From Moniliophthora roreri (lineage: Eukaryota; Basidiomycota; Agaricomycetes; Agaricales; Marasmiaceae): a stretch of 64,000 nucleotides of DNA. Below are positions 20,957 to 30,928 of the stretch, piece after piece (position 1 is the stretch's first letter; every line of letters begins with the position of its first letter). The notes beneath the pieces are model-generated. The model searched no databases and was not told the DNA's origin. It was given only the letters and a program-made list of their open reading frames with translations. The position numbers and the translations under genes are program-made. Where the stretch lies: assembly GCA_001466705.2 (NCBI GenBank), contig LATX02000112.1:1-64000 (forward strand). The letters are read 5' to 3'.

Positions 20957-21878
20957 GTTGAAACACCAGACTATACTAATGTACATCAGCTACCCTCTTA
21001 GTAGACTGATACAATGTTCTTCTTATTGGAAAACACACCTCTTGTGTTAAAAACTAAGCTCTTCCTAGCTTTTATTTAGATCTTTGGTTTGGGATACAAT
21101 CTCAGGTCTCAACTAGCCTGTGCCTCTTGCACAACTAAATAAGCTAGGGCCCAAAGTGGTTGAAAAATACTGATTGCCAGTAGCTCTTCNGGCTCTTCTT
21201 CCAACTCCGTTTGAAAATATTATACTTCAATGCTGCTCTGCATGGTTCCTTTCTTCTCTGTCTACTATCATCTGCTCTATGGACATGTAATATGCTTCCA
21301 TCTCTATGTTTAAAGTGTATGTGTAAGCTCAGCTGTGCTGGTTTCTCATCATACAGCTTTGTCTTCCATTTTTCTGTGATACAGGCATCTTTCCAGTAAC
21401 CGATCATCTATTTCATTCATCTAATTTGATATTAGTATCTTGAGTATCCCGATAATTTGTCATTCTCTGTTTAATATCTGTTTCTCAGTAATATTCTTGT
21501 TGATGTATCATCAAAGGCTTTTATTCTTCCTTCAAGCTGGGTATAGATTGAAAATAATGTTAAAAGTGAAAATATTCCTTTTGGTATGCTTTTAATAGAG
21601 AGGTGTGATGTAGTGTAGTTCTCTACAGGTTTCAGAATGCTTTTCTGTGTTCAGATTCACAGTGTATTTTCATACTAGCAGTGGTCAGGTACCCTTGTAT
21701 AGCCTACTGTCAACCATTACTCTGCTAATATTCTGTATCCTTCTCTACTACTTACTTTGACTAGCTGCTCAGGGCTCACACTAGTCCTCAATTCTCTTGT
21801 ATATGTCATCTTCAACTATAAAAGTGCAAAATATTCTTTATTTGCATGCAAAATAAAAGGTAAAAGTTATGCATACCA
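20957..21878. repeat. Unclassified dispersed repeat X, copy 2
   Basis: Matches 1-1165. It is cut by the contig join at 21190, and the part from 21233 on is repeated after the join at 22083. On its right it abuts gypsy pol sequence (GKTNTQADPLSHI), which suggests it is inserted in, or recombined with, that element. The minus-strand reading around 21211-21407 (MIGYWKDACITEKWKTKLYD) is shared with copy 1 in part but unidentified. Confidence 0.6.
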
Positions 21879-22082
21879 CCAGGCAAGACCAACACTCAGG
21901 CTGACCCCCTCTCTCATATTCCAACCTTCCAGGTCACAGATGCAGAGGACAACCAAGGACAAATTGTACTCTGCTCAGAAAGGTTCATGAGGATTGCCAT
22001 GATAAGGATGAAGGGAGGAGAGCTAGAAGAAAGGATTCATAAAGGAGTGGAGAAAGAAGCAGAAGTGTTACAGGCAGTGGAA
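21233..22082. repeat. 850-bp segment repeated at 22084-22933 across a contig join
   Basis: The sequence ending at the 'n' (22083) recurs directly after it, and the second copy then continues into integrase. It covers part of repeat X plus the start of gypsy sequence, so it does not respect element boundaries. That points to overlapping contig ends, not to a biological duplication. Confidence 0.85.
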
Positions 22083-22729
22083 NCTGCTCTGCATGGTTCC
22101 TTTCTTCTCTGTCTACTATCATCTGCTCTATGGACATGTAATATGCTTCCATCTCTATGTTTAAAGTGTATGTGTAAGCTCAGCTGTGCTGGTTTCTCAT
22201 CATACAGCTTTGTCTTCCATTTTTCTGTGATACAGGCATCTTTCCAGTAACCGATCATCTATTTCATTCATCTAATTTGATATTAGTATCTTGAGTATCC
22301 CGATAATTTGTCATTCTCTGTTTAATATCTGTTTCTCAGTAATATTCTTGTTGATGTATCATCAAAGGCTTTTATTCTTCCTTCAAGCTGGGTATAGATT
22401 GAAAATAATGTTAAAAGTGAAAATATTCCTTTTGGTATGCTTTTAATAGAGAGGTGTGATGTAGTGTAGTTCTCTACAGGTTTCAGAATGCTTTTCTGTG
22501 TTCAGATTCACAGTGTATTTTCATACTAGCAGTGGTCAGGTACCCTTGTATAGCCTACTGTCAACCATTACTCTGCTAATATTCTGTATCCTTCTCTACT
22601 ACTTACTTTGACTAGCTGCTCAGGGCTCACACTAGTCCTCAATTCTCTTGTATATGTCATCTTCAACTATAAAAGTGCAAAATATTCTTTATTTGCATGC
22701 AAAATAAAAGGTAAAAGTTATGCATACCA

Positions 22730-24443
22730 CCAGGCAAGACCAACACTCAGGCTGACCCCCTCTCTCATATTCCAACCTTCCAGGTCACAGATGCAGAGGA
22801 CAACCAAGGACAAATTGTACTCTGCTCAGAAAGGTTCATGAGGATTGCCATGATAAGGATGAAGGGAGGAGAGCTAGAAGAAAGGATTCATAAAGGAGTG
22901 GAGAAAGAAGCAGAAGTGTTACAGGCAGTGGAAGAGTTGAAGAAGGGCCCACAAAAGTTGATCAATGGATTGCTAGAGTGGGAGGAAGATGACAGGCTGG
23001 TGTACTACAAAGAGAAGCTTCACATCCTGGGAGACAAGGGGTTGCACATGGATGTGCTCAAGCAGTGCCATAACACACCAACAGCTAGGTACCTGGGAGA
23101 GCATGGAACACTAGAGCAAGTGAGCTACTACTATTGGTAGCCAGAGATAAGTAGCTTTGTCAAGAAGTACATGCAGGGATGTGAAAAGTGTCAGCAAAGC
23201 AAGCCAGTGATACACCCAGATGCAACACTGCACCTACATGATGTAACTGAAGGCCCATGGAATGTGGTGGGTGTGGACCTCATTACAGGATTGCCTGAGA
23301 GCCAAGGGTACAATGCCATTATTACCTATGTTGACCTTTACAGCAAACAGGTCTATGTTCTACCAACTGTAACCACTCTTGATGCCAAAGAAGTTGCAGA
23401 TATACACTATTGGGAGATCTTCTGCCTCCATGGCATACTACATAAGTTTGTGTCAGACAGAGGACCCCAGTTTGCAGCTCAAGTCATGCATGCACTCTAC
23501 AAGTGTCTAGGGATCCAAGTGGGACTCACAACAGCAAATGGACAGACAGAATGAGCAAACCAAGAGATCGAGCAGTTCCTTTGTCTCTTTGTGAGCAAAC
23601 ATCAAGATGACTGGGTGGACTAGCTTCCTACCACAGAGTTTGTACTCAACTCATGAGTTCACACAGCACACAAAAAAAGCCCCTTTGAAGTTGTGTATAG
23701 GTATCAACCTGACTTCACCATCCCAGCAGGACAACACACAAACAAGTTCTCTGCCTTAGAGGCATGCCTTGAAGGACTGAAAAAGATTTGAGAAGAGGCA
23801 GAGGCAGCATTGAGAATGGGAAAAGAGAAGATGAAGGAGACATATGAGAAGGGAAAGAGGAAAGTACATGAGTTCAAAGTGGGAGATAATGTGTGGCTTG
23901 CAGCAAAGGACATCAACATTCACCAAGCAAGCAGGAAGTTAGGCTCCAGACAGTTAGGCCCCTTTGAAGTGTTGAAGCGCATAGGAGACTTGGACTACCA
24001 CCTCAAGTTACCTCCAGCTATAAAGGTCCACAATGTCTTCCATGTCAACCGCTTATCACTATGGAAAGGCAACAAAGTCAACAGGCAACGGGTGCCTCCC
24101 CCAGAAGCAGTAGAAGTGGAGGGAGAGAGACAGCATTTAGTGGAAGAAGTGTTGGACAGTCAAGTGTACAGGAAGAAGTTGCAGTACCTGGTGAAGTAGG
24201 AAGGATACAGCAAGAAGAAGGATAGTTGGAAACCTGCAGAGAATCTAGAGCATGCAAAAGTGAAGGTGAAGTTCCATAAAAAGAATCCCAATGCACTAAC
24301 CAGAGTGGCAGCAGCACTCTTTGCAACATTACCATAGCAGAAACTCAAGAACTTCACTGAAGCAACCACAGATCTTGCATGGGAGGAGAGGAAGAGAGTA
24401 GGTCATGGTCTATTGTGGAAAATAGACTCTAAGGAGAAGGTAA
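22730..24443 (+). pseudogene. Gypsy integrase and chromodomain region
   Basis: Plus-strand pol end. It reads GKTNTQADPLSHI (end of RNase H), then CHNTPTARYLGEHGTLEQV with GCEKCQQSKPVIHPD (HHCC zinc finger). The integrase core has VGVDLITGLPESQGYN, FVSDRGPQFAAQVMHALYK and TTANGQTE, giving Asp-Asp-Glu. A TGA directly follows the catalytic Glu where CGA (Arg) is expected. After that come KRKVHEFKVGDNVWLAAKDI, FHVNRLSLWKGNKVN and a chromodomain (VEEVLDSQVYRKKLQYLVK, stop, EGYSKKKDSWKPAENLEHA). Several other single stops occur. The element would integrate by binding methylated histone tails through its chromodomain. A polypurine tract (aaggagaaggtaa) precedes the LTR at 24444. Confidence 0.85.
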
Positions 24444-24838
24444 TGTGATGGAGCATAGCTTTTTCCCTTCATTTTCCTTCTAAGTCCAGTTATCTTATCT
24501 TTTATCTTTTATCTATTTAATCTGATTACTTACCATATTTATACTACCACAGCCACCCTTCTATCATTCCATTCCACCCAGATTTCCTTCTGGATCATTC
24601 TTCCATTTCCATTAGTAATTCTCACTGAGACAGATTCATTGTACTTATACCCAACCTTTGTAGCCTAGTTCCCTATCTTGACCTCTTGGTCATTTGGGCT
24701 AGGCATTGACTTTGCATCTGTTGAGTTCAACATCATGTTGACCTAGAGTCCATGCTGGATCACTCTATTTCTTCCTTTTTCCTGACTTGAAGTGCAGAGG
24801 GTTCTACCCACTGTAGTAATAGTCATTGTGGCACCATG
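24444..24838 (+). mobile_element. 3' LTR of the gypsy element at 22730-24443
   Basis: Starts TGTGATGGAGC directly after the purine tract and ends near GTGGCACCA. The exact 3' edge is uncertain because the expected terminal CACA reads differently here, while the copy ending at 1277 reads CACCACA. Related fragments are at 1166-1277, 13757-13882 and 15584-15813. Confidence 0.65.
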
Positions 24839-25200
24839 TAGAGGACTTGGATGGTGACTTCAGCCCTGATGAGAGTGCTGCTGAGCTCAGTCAACTCATC
24901 TTGCTGGAAGTAAAGCAGATGAGGCAGGAGATGAACAAGCAGATGGATGAGCTCTCTGGCTGAGTAGAGTGTCTGGAGAAGGAGGCTGAGACCCTGCATC
25001 ATAGGTTAGTGTTAGTGCTGGATGCCTTGGACATTGCACACTCAGATGCAGAAGAGGAAGAGAAGCCACAGCCAAAGCTAGACAAGAGAAAAGGAAAGGC
25101 TGTGAAAAAGTCAGAGGATGGTTTGGGAAATGAAAGCAGAGGTGAGTCATCAGCAACTAAGCCAGAGGACTGAGGGAGGTTATTGGGTCAGCCAGACTTT
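24839..25200 (+). pseudogene. Fragment of an acidic, coiled-coil-like ORF
   Basis: Reads [39 protein letters not shown], stop, [15 protein letters not shown] and, after [38 protein letters not shown], ending at a TGA. The heptad-like Leu/Met pattern and the acidic-basic tail suggest a coiled-coil protein. It resembles the N-terminal part of some retroelement Gag proteins but I cannot assign it. Confidence 0.35.
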
Positions 25201-25456
25201 ATCTTTCTTGGGACTTGTAGCACACATGGACAGTTTGTAATATATAGAAATTATCTTGATAAAAACATAAATACAAATTAAATGCAGTCATTCAGAGTGG
25301 AAAGAGAAAGAGAGAGAAAAAAGGAGACTCAAAGTGTCATTGGCTGGAGGGCCATGTATTGTATGAGAGCAGTTTGATGTTTGGGAAGGGGCTCTGGTTT
25401 GTTTTTTATTGGTGGGATTGGAGTGGAAGTCGTCAAGTGCTTTGCCTGGGTCTAAA

Positions 25457-25877
25457 TGTTACATTACTTGTACAGCAATGCCAACTCCAACCCTGCAAAG
25501 GGCAAGACCCTTTGCAAGATCAGTTCTAGGTTCAAGTTCAAGCATGCTCAGCCGATGCTGAGGTTCAGAGGTCCTGTAGATCTGTTGGCTAGCATAAGGT
25601 TATAATTTCTGTTGGCTAGCACAAGGTTATAATTAACCAGGTCAAGCTGAGGAAGCCTTGACCATCAATCAGGGGTTTAAATACAAATAGCCTTTTAACT
25701 ATGACTAACTATTCAGAGCCAAATATAACTGCAATGAATAAGTGAAATAGTGAGGTCTAAAGGCCATTGGATATTCTAAAGATAACTGACTGTGCTGCAG
25801 CAGTCTGAGTAAGAAAAGAAGCATGTATGAGTAAGGGTCTGAGGAAAAGGCATAATGTCTGAGGAAAAACTGTAACA
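25457..25877 (-). mobile_element. Solo Ret1 LTR, copy c
   Basis: A 421-bp reverse Ret1 LTR from TGTTACATTAC to AACTGTAACA. The flanks are CTAAA (25452-25456) and CTAAG (25878-25882), a target duplication with one substitution. The host chromodomain reading resumes on the other side. It has an internal 27-bp tandem duplication around 25583-25637 ('gttggctagca'). Confidence 0.88.
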
Positions 25878-26528
25878 CTAAGTCCTTGGCTGAAATCCAT
25901 TCAATTTCTTCATTCATACCCTTATAGCCTGCCCACTTCACCAGATACCATAACTGACACTTACACTGCTGATCAAGCTTTGAGTCTAAGATCTCAGATA
26001 TTGCATAATGCAGTTCACCTTTGTTATTGACCTTGACTGGAGGTAGAGGCAGTTCAGTATGGTTAGGTATCCCAGATGGGTGGAAAGGTTCAAGCTGAGA
26101 GACATGGAAGACTGGATGAATGCCAGAGAGATAGTCAGAGAGTTGAATGGTGAGTGTATTGGAACTGGGTTGGGTGATAATGGTGAACAGACTAAGGTAC
26201 TTCTCCAAAAGCTTCTTTGTTGGCCAAGTTGTTTTAATGTTTTTTTTGCAAGTATATAGACTTGTTAGCCTACTTGAAAGTCAGATGCAGGGTTGTGTCA
26301 ATGGTTAGCCAATGTTTTGTATGCATCTTGGGCTGCCTTTATCTCATCATGGAGGAACTGGTGTACCTCATTGAGATTGGTGACATAGTTGTGTGCTTTC
26401 TGAGATGTGAGGTGATACTCCAGGTGGACTGTAATATTCAGATGGTATCTCTTGTTGGTGTGAAGAAAGGAGATACACCTGTGGAAGTGTTGAGGGCATT
26501 ATTGTAAGCAAACTCAGCAAGTGGTAAT

Positions 26529-26891
26529 TGTTATGTTACTTGTGCAGCAACATCGAAGACTAACTCAACTATGATGTAGTCAAGTCAGCCAATCAAGGTT
26601 CAAGTTTGAGAACATGCAGAAGGTTCTGCAGTTCAGAGGTTCAGATCGTTGCTTGATACAAGGTTTATTGTTAACCAGGTCAAGCTGAAGAGCTTGTACC
26701 CAGTTTCAGCTTCCTTATATACAAATATAGTAGCTACAATGACTAATAGATAAGAAAGAGAAAGAATGAGAAAGAATGTCCTGACAAATAACTATCAAAC
26801 ATCATAGAAAGAGGAAGAACAAAATATACATAGCTAATACATGTCCTATATGTTCAAAGTGTCTAGTAATACATTGTACATGTTCATAACA
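26529..26891 (-). mobile_element. Solo Ret1 LTR, copy d, target duplication GTAAT
   Basis: A 363-bp reverse Ret1 LTR from TGTTATGTTAC to TTCATAACA, flanked by GTAAT (26524-26528 and 26892-26896). It is shorter than other copies through internal deletion. Confidence 0.9.
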
Positions 26892-27528
26892 GTAATAGGA
26901 CATTCCAGTTGTCCTGCTGGTAACTGCAGTACATCTGAAGATACTGTTCAAGAGTCTGGGTTCACCCATTCAGTCTGTCTGTCAGCTTCAGGGTGATATC
27001 TGGAGGTAAAGTGCAACTTCATGTTGAGGGCTTGCCCTAGACTTTGGCTGAAGGAGGAGATGAATTTGGACCCATGATTGGAGAAGATGTGAATGACAAA
27101 AAGTCATGTGAGTGTTTTGAAGGTGATCTTTTTGAGTAGAGGAATAAAGATGGCTTATTTGGAGGCACAATCAATGATGACTAGGATAGATGTGTGACCA
27201 TTGGAATCAGAGAGTTGTTTGATGAAGTCCATGGAGATGGAATCCCAAGGTCAGGTTGGAACAGGTGATGGCTTGAGTAAACCATATGGCAAATGTCATC
27301 ATGCTTTGTTTCTACCATAGTTTATGCAGGAGTGAACATGATCCTTGACAAAGTCTCAGATCTGAGGCCAGGTATATGCATGCCTGATAACTGCAAGTGT
27401 ATGATTCTGGCAGAAATGTCTGGCAAGGATGTGATCATAGTGGTGTTTGCAGACTCAGAGGTGTAGGTCCTCAGCCGAAGGCACAAATATCCTGTCATCT
27501 AGCCTGAGAAGGCCAGAATCATTGATAG

Positions 27529-28015
27529 TGTTACAATCATCCATTTGTTTTTTCTTCTTTTCTCTGTTAATTATCAGATAGACACTGTAGTTGTATCCAT
27601 TGATGCCTGTATATGCTTCTTTCTGACATCTAGACATTTTCACCTTTCTAGTCCCCTTTTTGATATATCTTATCTTTCTTCCATCATCTTCTATCTCTTT
27701 CTACCTATGATATCATGATGACTTCATTTTGTTCTTTCTGTTTCTCTCGAGTTCTTTCTCCTTAGTCACCTTTATTCTCTTGTATTCTAAGACATTCTAG
27801 TAGATACAAAGGATGTATAAAGGTAGATAGGACTGGGTCAAAGTTCTTCAGCTTGACCTAGTTAATTAACTTGTGTCTCAGCCAACGAACAAATTCTCTG
27901 AACTACAGACTTTGTCTGTATGAATCGACAAAACTTGAACTTGAACCTTGACACTTGATGTCACTTTGCTTAGTGGTGTTGAGTTAGTTGTCATTGCTGT
28001 GCAAGTAATGTAACA
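27529..28015 (+). mobile_element. Ret1 5' LTR, copy e (487 bp)
   Basis: From TGTTACAATC to AGTAATGTAACA. A TATAAAGG box is at 27816-27823, and CAGCTTGACCT at 27849-27859 lies 33 nt downstream, matching the spacing in copy a and in the 3' LTR at 54090-54545. It is followed by primer site, leader and gag of the same copy. Confidence 0.9.
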
Positions 28016-28017
28016 AA

Positions 28018-28028
28018 AGGTCAAGCTG
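28018..28028 (+). promoter_or_regulatory. Ret1 copy e self-primer binding site
   Basis: AGGTCAAGCTG, 2 nt after the LTR, is the exact 11-nt complement of CAGCTTGACCT at 27849-27859. This matches the Tf1/sushi style of priming by the transcript's own 5' end. No tRNA-like 3' CCA-adjacent (TGG) start is present. Confidence 0.7.
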
Positions 28029-28318
28029 ATTGTTGCTGACCTGTCGAGGTCCAGGCACCACCTCTAAACTGATCCACCACACCGCCCAGAGCTTGCCTTA
28101 TGGCATGAGAGGAAACTGAACTCAACGACCAACTCAAAGTAGCCAAGCAGTTATTAAACACAGATCCAGCAAGAACTCCATGATGAATTACTCATAGACA
28201 GCAGAGAGAAGTGACTCAAGACACTCAGGAATTGTCTGAAGACAAATCCAAAGCTGAGTCATTAACAAAATCAGATCCTTTCAAAGAATTTAAAAATCAA
28301 TTCTGAACTGTACTAGAT

Positions 28319-29314
28319 ATGACGACCTCTAGTGCCAGCACTTCGACCGATGTCAAGCCAAAAGTGTCAGCCAATGAAGAAAGGATTGCCTCTACAATTG
28401 CTACTACAGTGGTTGGAGCAATCAGTGATAACAAAGAAGAAGGAGGGAAGACACCTATCCCTGATGCTTACAAAGGAGATCATAAGGATACCAGATGGTT
28501 CCTTCTCAACCTCAAACTATATTTTCAAATGCACCCCATGAAAGCTAATACTGACAAAAAGAAGATGCTTCTTCTTTCTCTTTTACGAGGACAAACCAAG
28601 CAATGGAAGATTGCTGAACAGTTGAAGTTATTCCCAGAAGACAAAGATAATAAAGGAACAAAGAAGACAGCTAAAGAAACCTGGGGATCTTTCAAGAAAA
28701 GATTTAAAACAGATTGGCAACCTATTGATGTGGCAGGAGAAGCCCAGATGAAGATTGAAGACCTCCAAATGAAGGAAAGAGTGGATGACTACGTTAACAA
28801 ATTCCACCTCCTCGCCTTGGAAACAGGATACGATAATAACATGCTAATAAAGTTCTTTAGAGAGGGGCTTCCTGGCTCTCTTTAGGACAAGATTATGCTT
28901 TGATCTGAAGGCACACCTACAACACTGGAAGAATGGTATAGCCTCACCATCTGATATGATAATCAATACAAGATGGCTGTTGTGAACAAAAAAAGGAGAG
29001 CCACACCAAGAGAAGCAGTTAAACCAAAAGTAGTAGAAAAGGAAAAAAATGTGGTCGTCAATCGAGTCTTGTCCCAGTCTGACAAGAAAGATTATCTCCT
29101 TCAAGAGAGGTGTTTTAGATGCTCTCAAACCAGTCACATCTCACAAGACTGCCCATTGAAGCGACAGACCAACCAAACCAGCACTTCCCAAATGAATCCA
29201 CTGAAGAAGCTCTCAGCGCAAGAGACATTTACAAAGATTCAAATGATTATGAAGGAACAAGGGGCAGAAGAACAGAATGAGATCATTGATCTTATGGAAA
29301 AGGAGGGTTTTTAA
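28319..29314 (+). pseudogene. Ret1 copy e gag
   Basis: One frame from ATG 28319 to TAA 29314 with three internal stops (near 28883, 28904 and 28952), of which two replace codons that are CGA-like in context. The 188-aa first block has the capsid pattern (TRWFLLNLKLYFQMHPM, LLLSLLRGQTKQWKIAEQL, MKIEDLQMKERVDDYVNKF). The last block holds the zinc knuckle CFRCSQTSHISQDC near 29113-29155 and ends IIDLMEKEGF. It is the clear homologue of the gag at 47898-49133, which ends FLIDLMEQEGF. Gag would form the particle shell; this copy cannot because of the stops. Confidence 0.85.
29305..29311 (+). promoter_or_regulatory. Putative -1 frameshift heptamer of Ret1 copy e
   Basis: G GGT TTT directly precedes the gag stop TAA, and the pol frame is -1 relative to gag and open across this point (LKGGKRLTLLPLAIS). 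The same heptamer is at the same place in the copy at 49124-49130. Confidence 0.6.
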
Positions 29315-30822
29315 AGGGGGGGAAGAGACTGACACTCTTGCCACTAGCAATTTCGATCTTGAACCTTGTACTAGCTAAGTTAAAACAAAATACTATGCAT
29401 ATCTCTCTCTTATACAACATCAGGACAGAAATCGTTGAAGGAAAAGCCCTGATTGACTCAGGAGCAGGAGGACACTTCATTACACTATGTATGAGGTGTT
29501 CTTTTAACATGGCTTTCTAATTGAGAAAACACTTAATCTTCTTGCAAAGAGAATTTTTATAAAACTATATAAATTCTAAATTTCAATTGTGTCCTCTCAA
29601 CAAGAATATGCCTGGAGAATACTAAATTTTCAGCAGCAAAAGATATGGAATTTTCAAATTCTGAGAATTAATAGATAATACAATATATTAGAATAATTTC
29701 CATACTGAGAAAACATTAAATTTTCTCTGGTTGAAAATGCTCAGAAAATGCTAATAAGATAAGATAAAAATTCCACATTTTCTATTGTGGGAAAATCAGA
29801 GAAAACACTAGGAAAACACTAGGAAAATGGTAGGAAAATCATGTGAAAACACTATATTTGTAATTAGAAAACTAAAGGATAATTCTATAATTTCATTATC
29901 ATAAAATAATAAAAAAACACAGACTCTTCTGGAAATTAAAATCCAGAGTATGCTTGCTGTTTTCAATATGTGATGACAACTTGAAACTAATAGAATTTTC
30001 TGAGTGTTGTCTGGAAGCAAATATATAGCAGTATTCTGAGTGTATTTCCTTTGTATTAATAGCATAAAAAGAACACCTCGTATATAGTGTTAGTGAAGAG
30101 GAAGCATGACAAACTAAGAGACCGTGGATGAAACTAGAAAAGCCCATCAAAGTATACAACGTAGATGGCACACAAAACAAAACAGGATGGATTACACATT
30201 CGATTACAATAAACCTTCATATGGCCAATCAAATGCTAACTGAAACCTTGTTAATTTCATTCAGAGTTAGGACCAGAACAAATTATTTTCGGATTACCAT
30301 AGTTACAAGATCATAACCCAGATATCAACTGGGTCACAGGAGTTGTGAGGTTAAGGCCAAACTGAAAGGTTATGGTGCAAAAGCAGATGAAACCATTTAC
30401 AGGAATTCTGGACAAAGTCGAGGACGATGAAGTATTAATTCAGTCTTTTATTAGAGGAGAAGAGGATAGCAATGAAATTAGGATCAATGCTAAGTTATCC
30501 ACTTCTCAAGTTTTGGCACAAGCTTATGAAGTCAAGGTGAAACTATCAGAAGGCCCTCATACCTCTATATCTTTCCAATTACATGGATAGATTTGAGAAG
30601 AAGAAATCTGAGCAGTTCCCTCCCTCTTGATCTTATGATCATGCCATCAATTTAAAACCAGACTTCAAACCAAAAGATTGTAAAGTCTATTCGCTATCAC
30701 CAAAGGAGAGAATTGAACAGGACAAGTTTCTCAAAGAAAATCTCCAGAAAGAGTACATTCAACTGTCTAAATCCCCTATGGCATCACTATTTTTCTTTGT
30801 TGCAAAAAAAGAAGCAGGCACC
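29311..30822 (+). pseudogene. Ret1 copy e protease and N-terminal reverse transcriptase
   Basis: In the -1 frame after gag: LVLAKLKQNTMHISLLYNI, GKALIDSGAGGHFI (retropepsin active site DSG), then interruption by CACTA-B1 at 29483-30089. The frame then continues with PIKVYNVDGTQNKTGWITHS, matching IRVFNVDGTANKTAWITH of the youngest copy. Later blocks include [39 protein letters not shown] sequence and [17 protein letters not shown]. There the frame is cut at 30823 by the minus-strand Ret1 copy f. Stops and frameshifts elsewhere show it was already decaying. Confidence 0.8.
29483..30089. mobile_element. CACTA-B1 (607 bp), target duplication TTA
   Basis: Left end CACTATGTATGAGGTG and right-end complement CACTATATACGAGGTG form an inverted repeat of about 23 bp, flanked by TTA (29480-29482 and 30090-30092). 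It sits exactly in the protease active-site segment, after GGHFI, and the protease reading resumes beyond it. The interior is AT-rich with repeated 'gaaaacac' words and no ORF of note, so it is non-autonomous. Confidence 0.88.
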
Positions 30823-30928
30823 TGTTACATTACTTGCACAGCAATGTCTCTACTAACTTCGACAAGAGACAAGTTGAAGTAGATTCAAGTTCAAATTTGA
30901 GTTCATTCAACGGTTGTTGAAGTTCAGA
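29837..30928. repeat. 1092-bp segment repeated at 30930-32021 across a contig join
   Basis: The segment from inside CACTA-B1 through Ret1 pol into the first 106 bp of the reverse LTR recurs right after the 'n' at 30929. I saw no differences. Its edges ignore all element boundaries, so it is most likely a collapsed-overlap artefact. Confidence 0.85.

Larger units (their letters stand above)
25235..27528 (-). pseudogene. Gypsy integrase and chromodomain of a third lineage, split by two solo LTRs
   Basis: Minus-strand pol from 27528 downward. It reads GLLRLDDRIFVPSAEDLHL, then AYTWPQIRDFVKDHVHSC, then the integrase core DSISMDFIKQLSDSNGHTSI with LVIVDCASK and FSNHGSKFISSFSQSL. DRQTEWVNPDS follows, with TGG where CGG (Arg) is usual. 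After the LTR at 26529-26891 come LTIQLSDYLSGIHPVFHVSQ and LEPFHPSGIPN. The chromodomain is next (ISEILDSKLDQQCKCQLWYL, VKWAGYKGMNEEIEWISAKD), then the LTR at 25457-25877, and finally DPGKALDDFHSNP. The domain order is that of a chromovirus. Upstream parts are cut off by Ret1 copy e at 27529. Several stops, mostly of C-to-T type, make it inactive. Confidence 0.82.
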
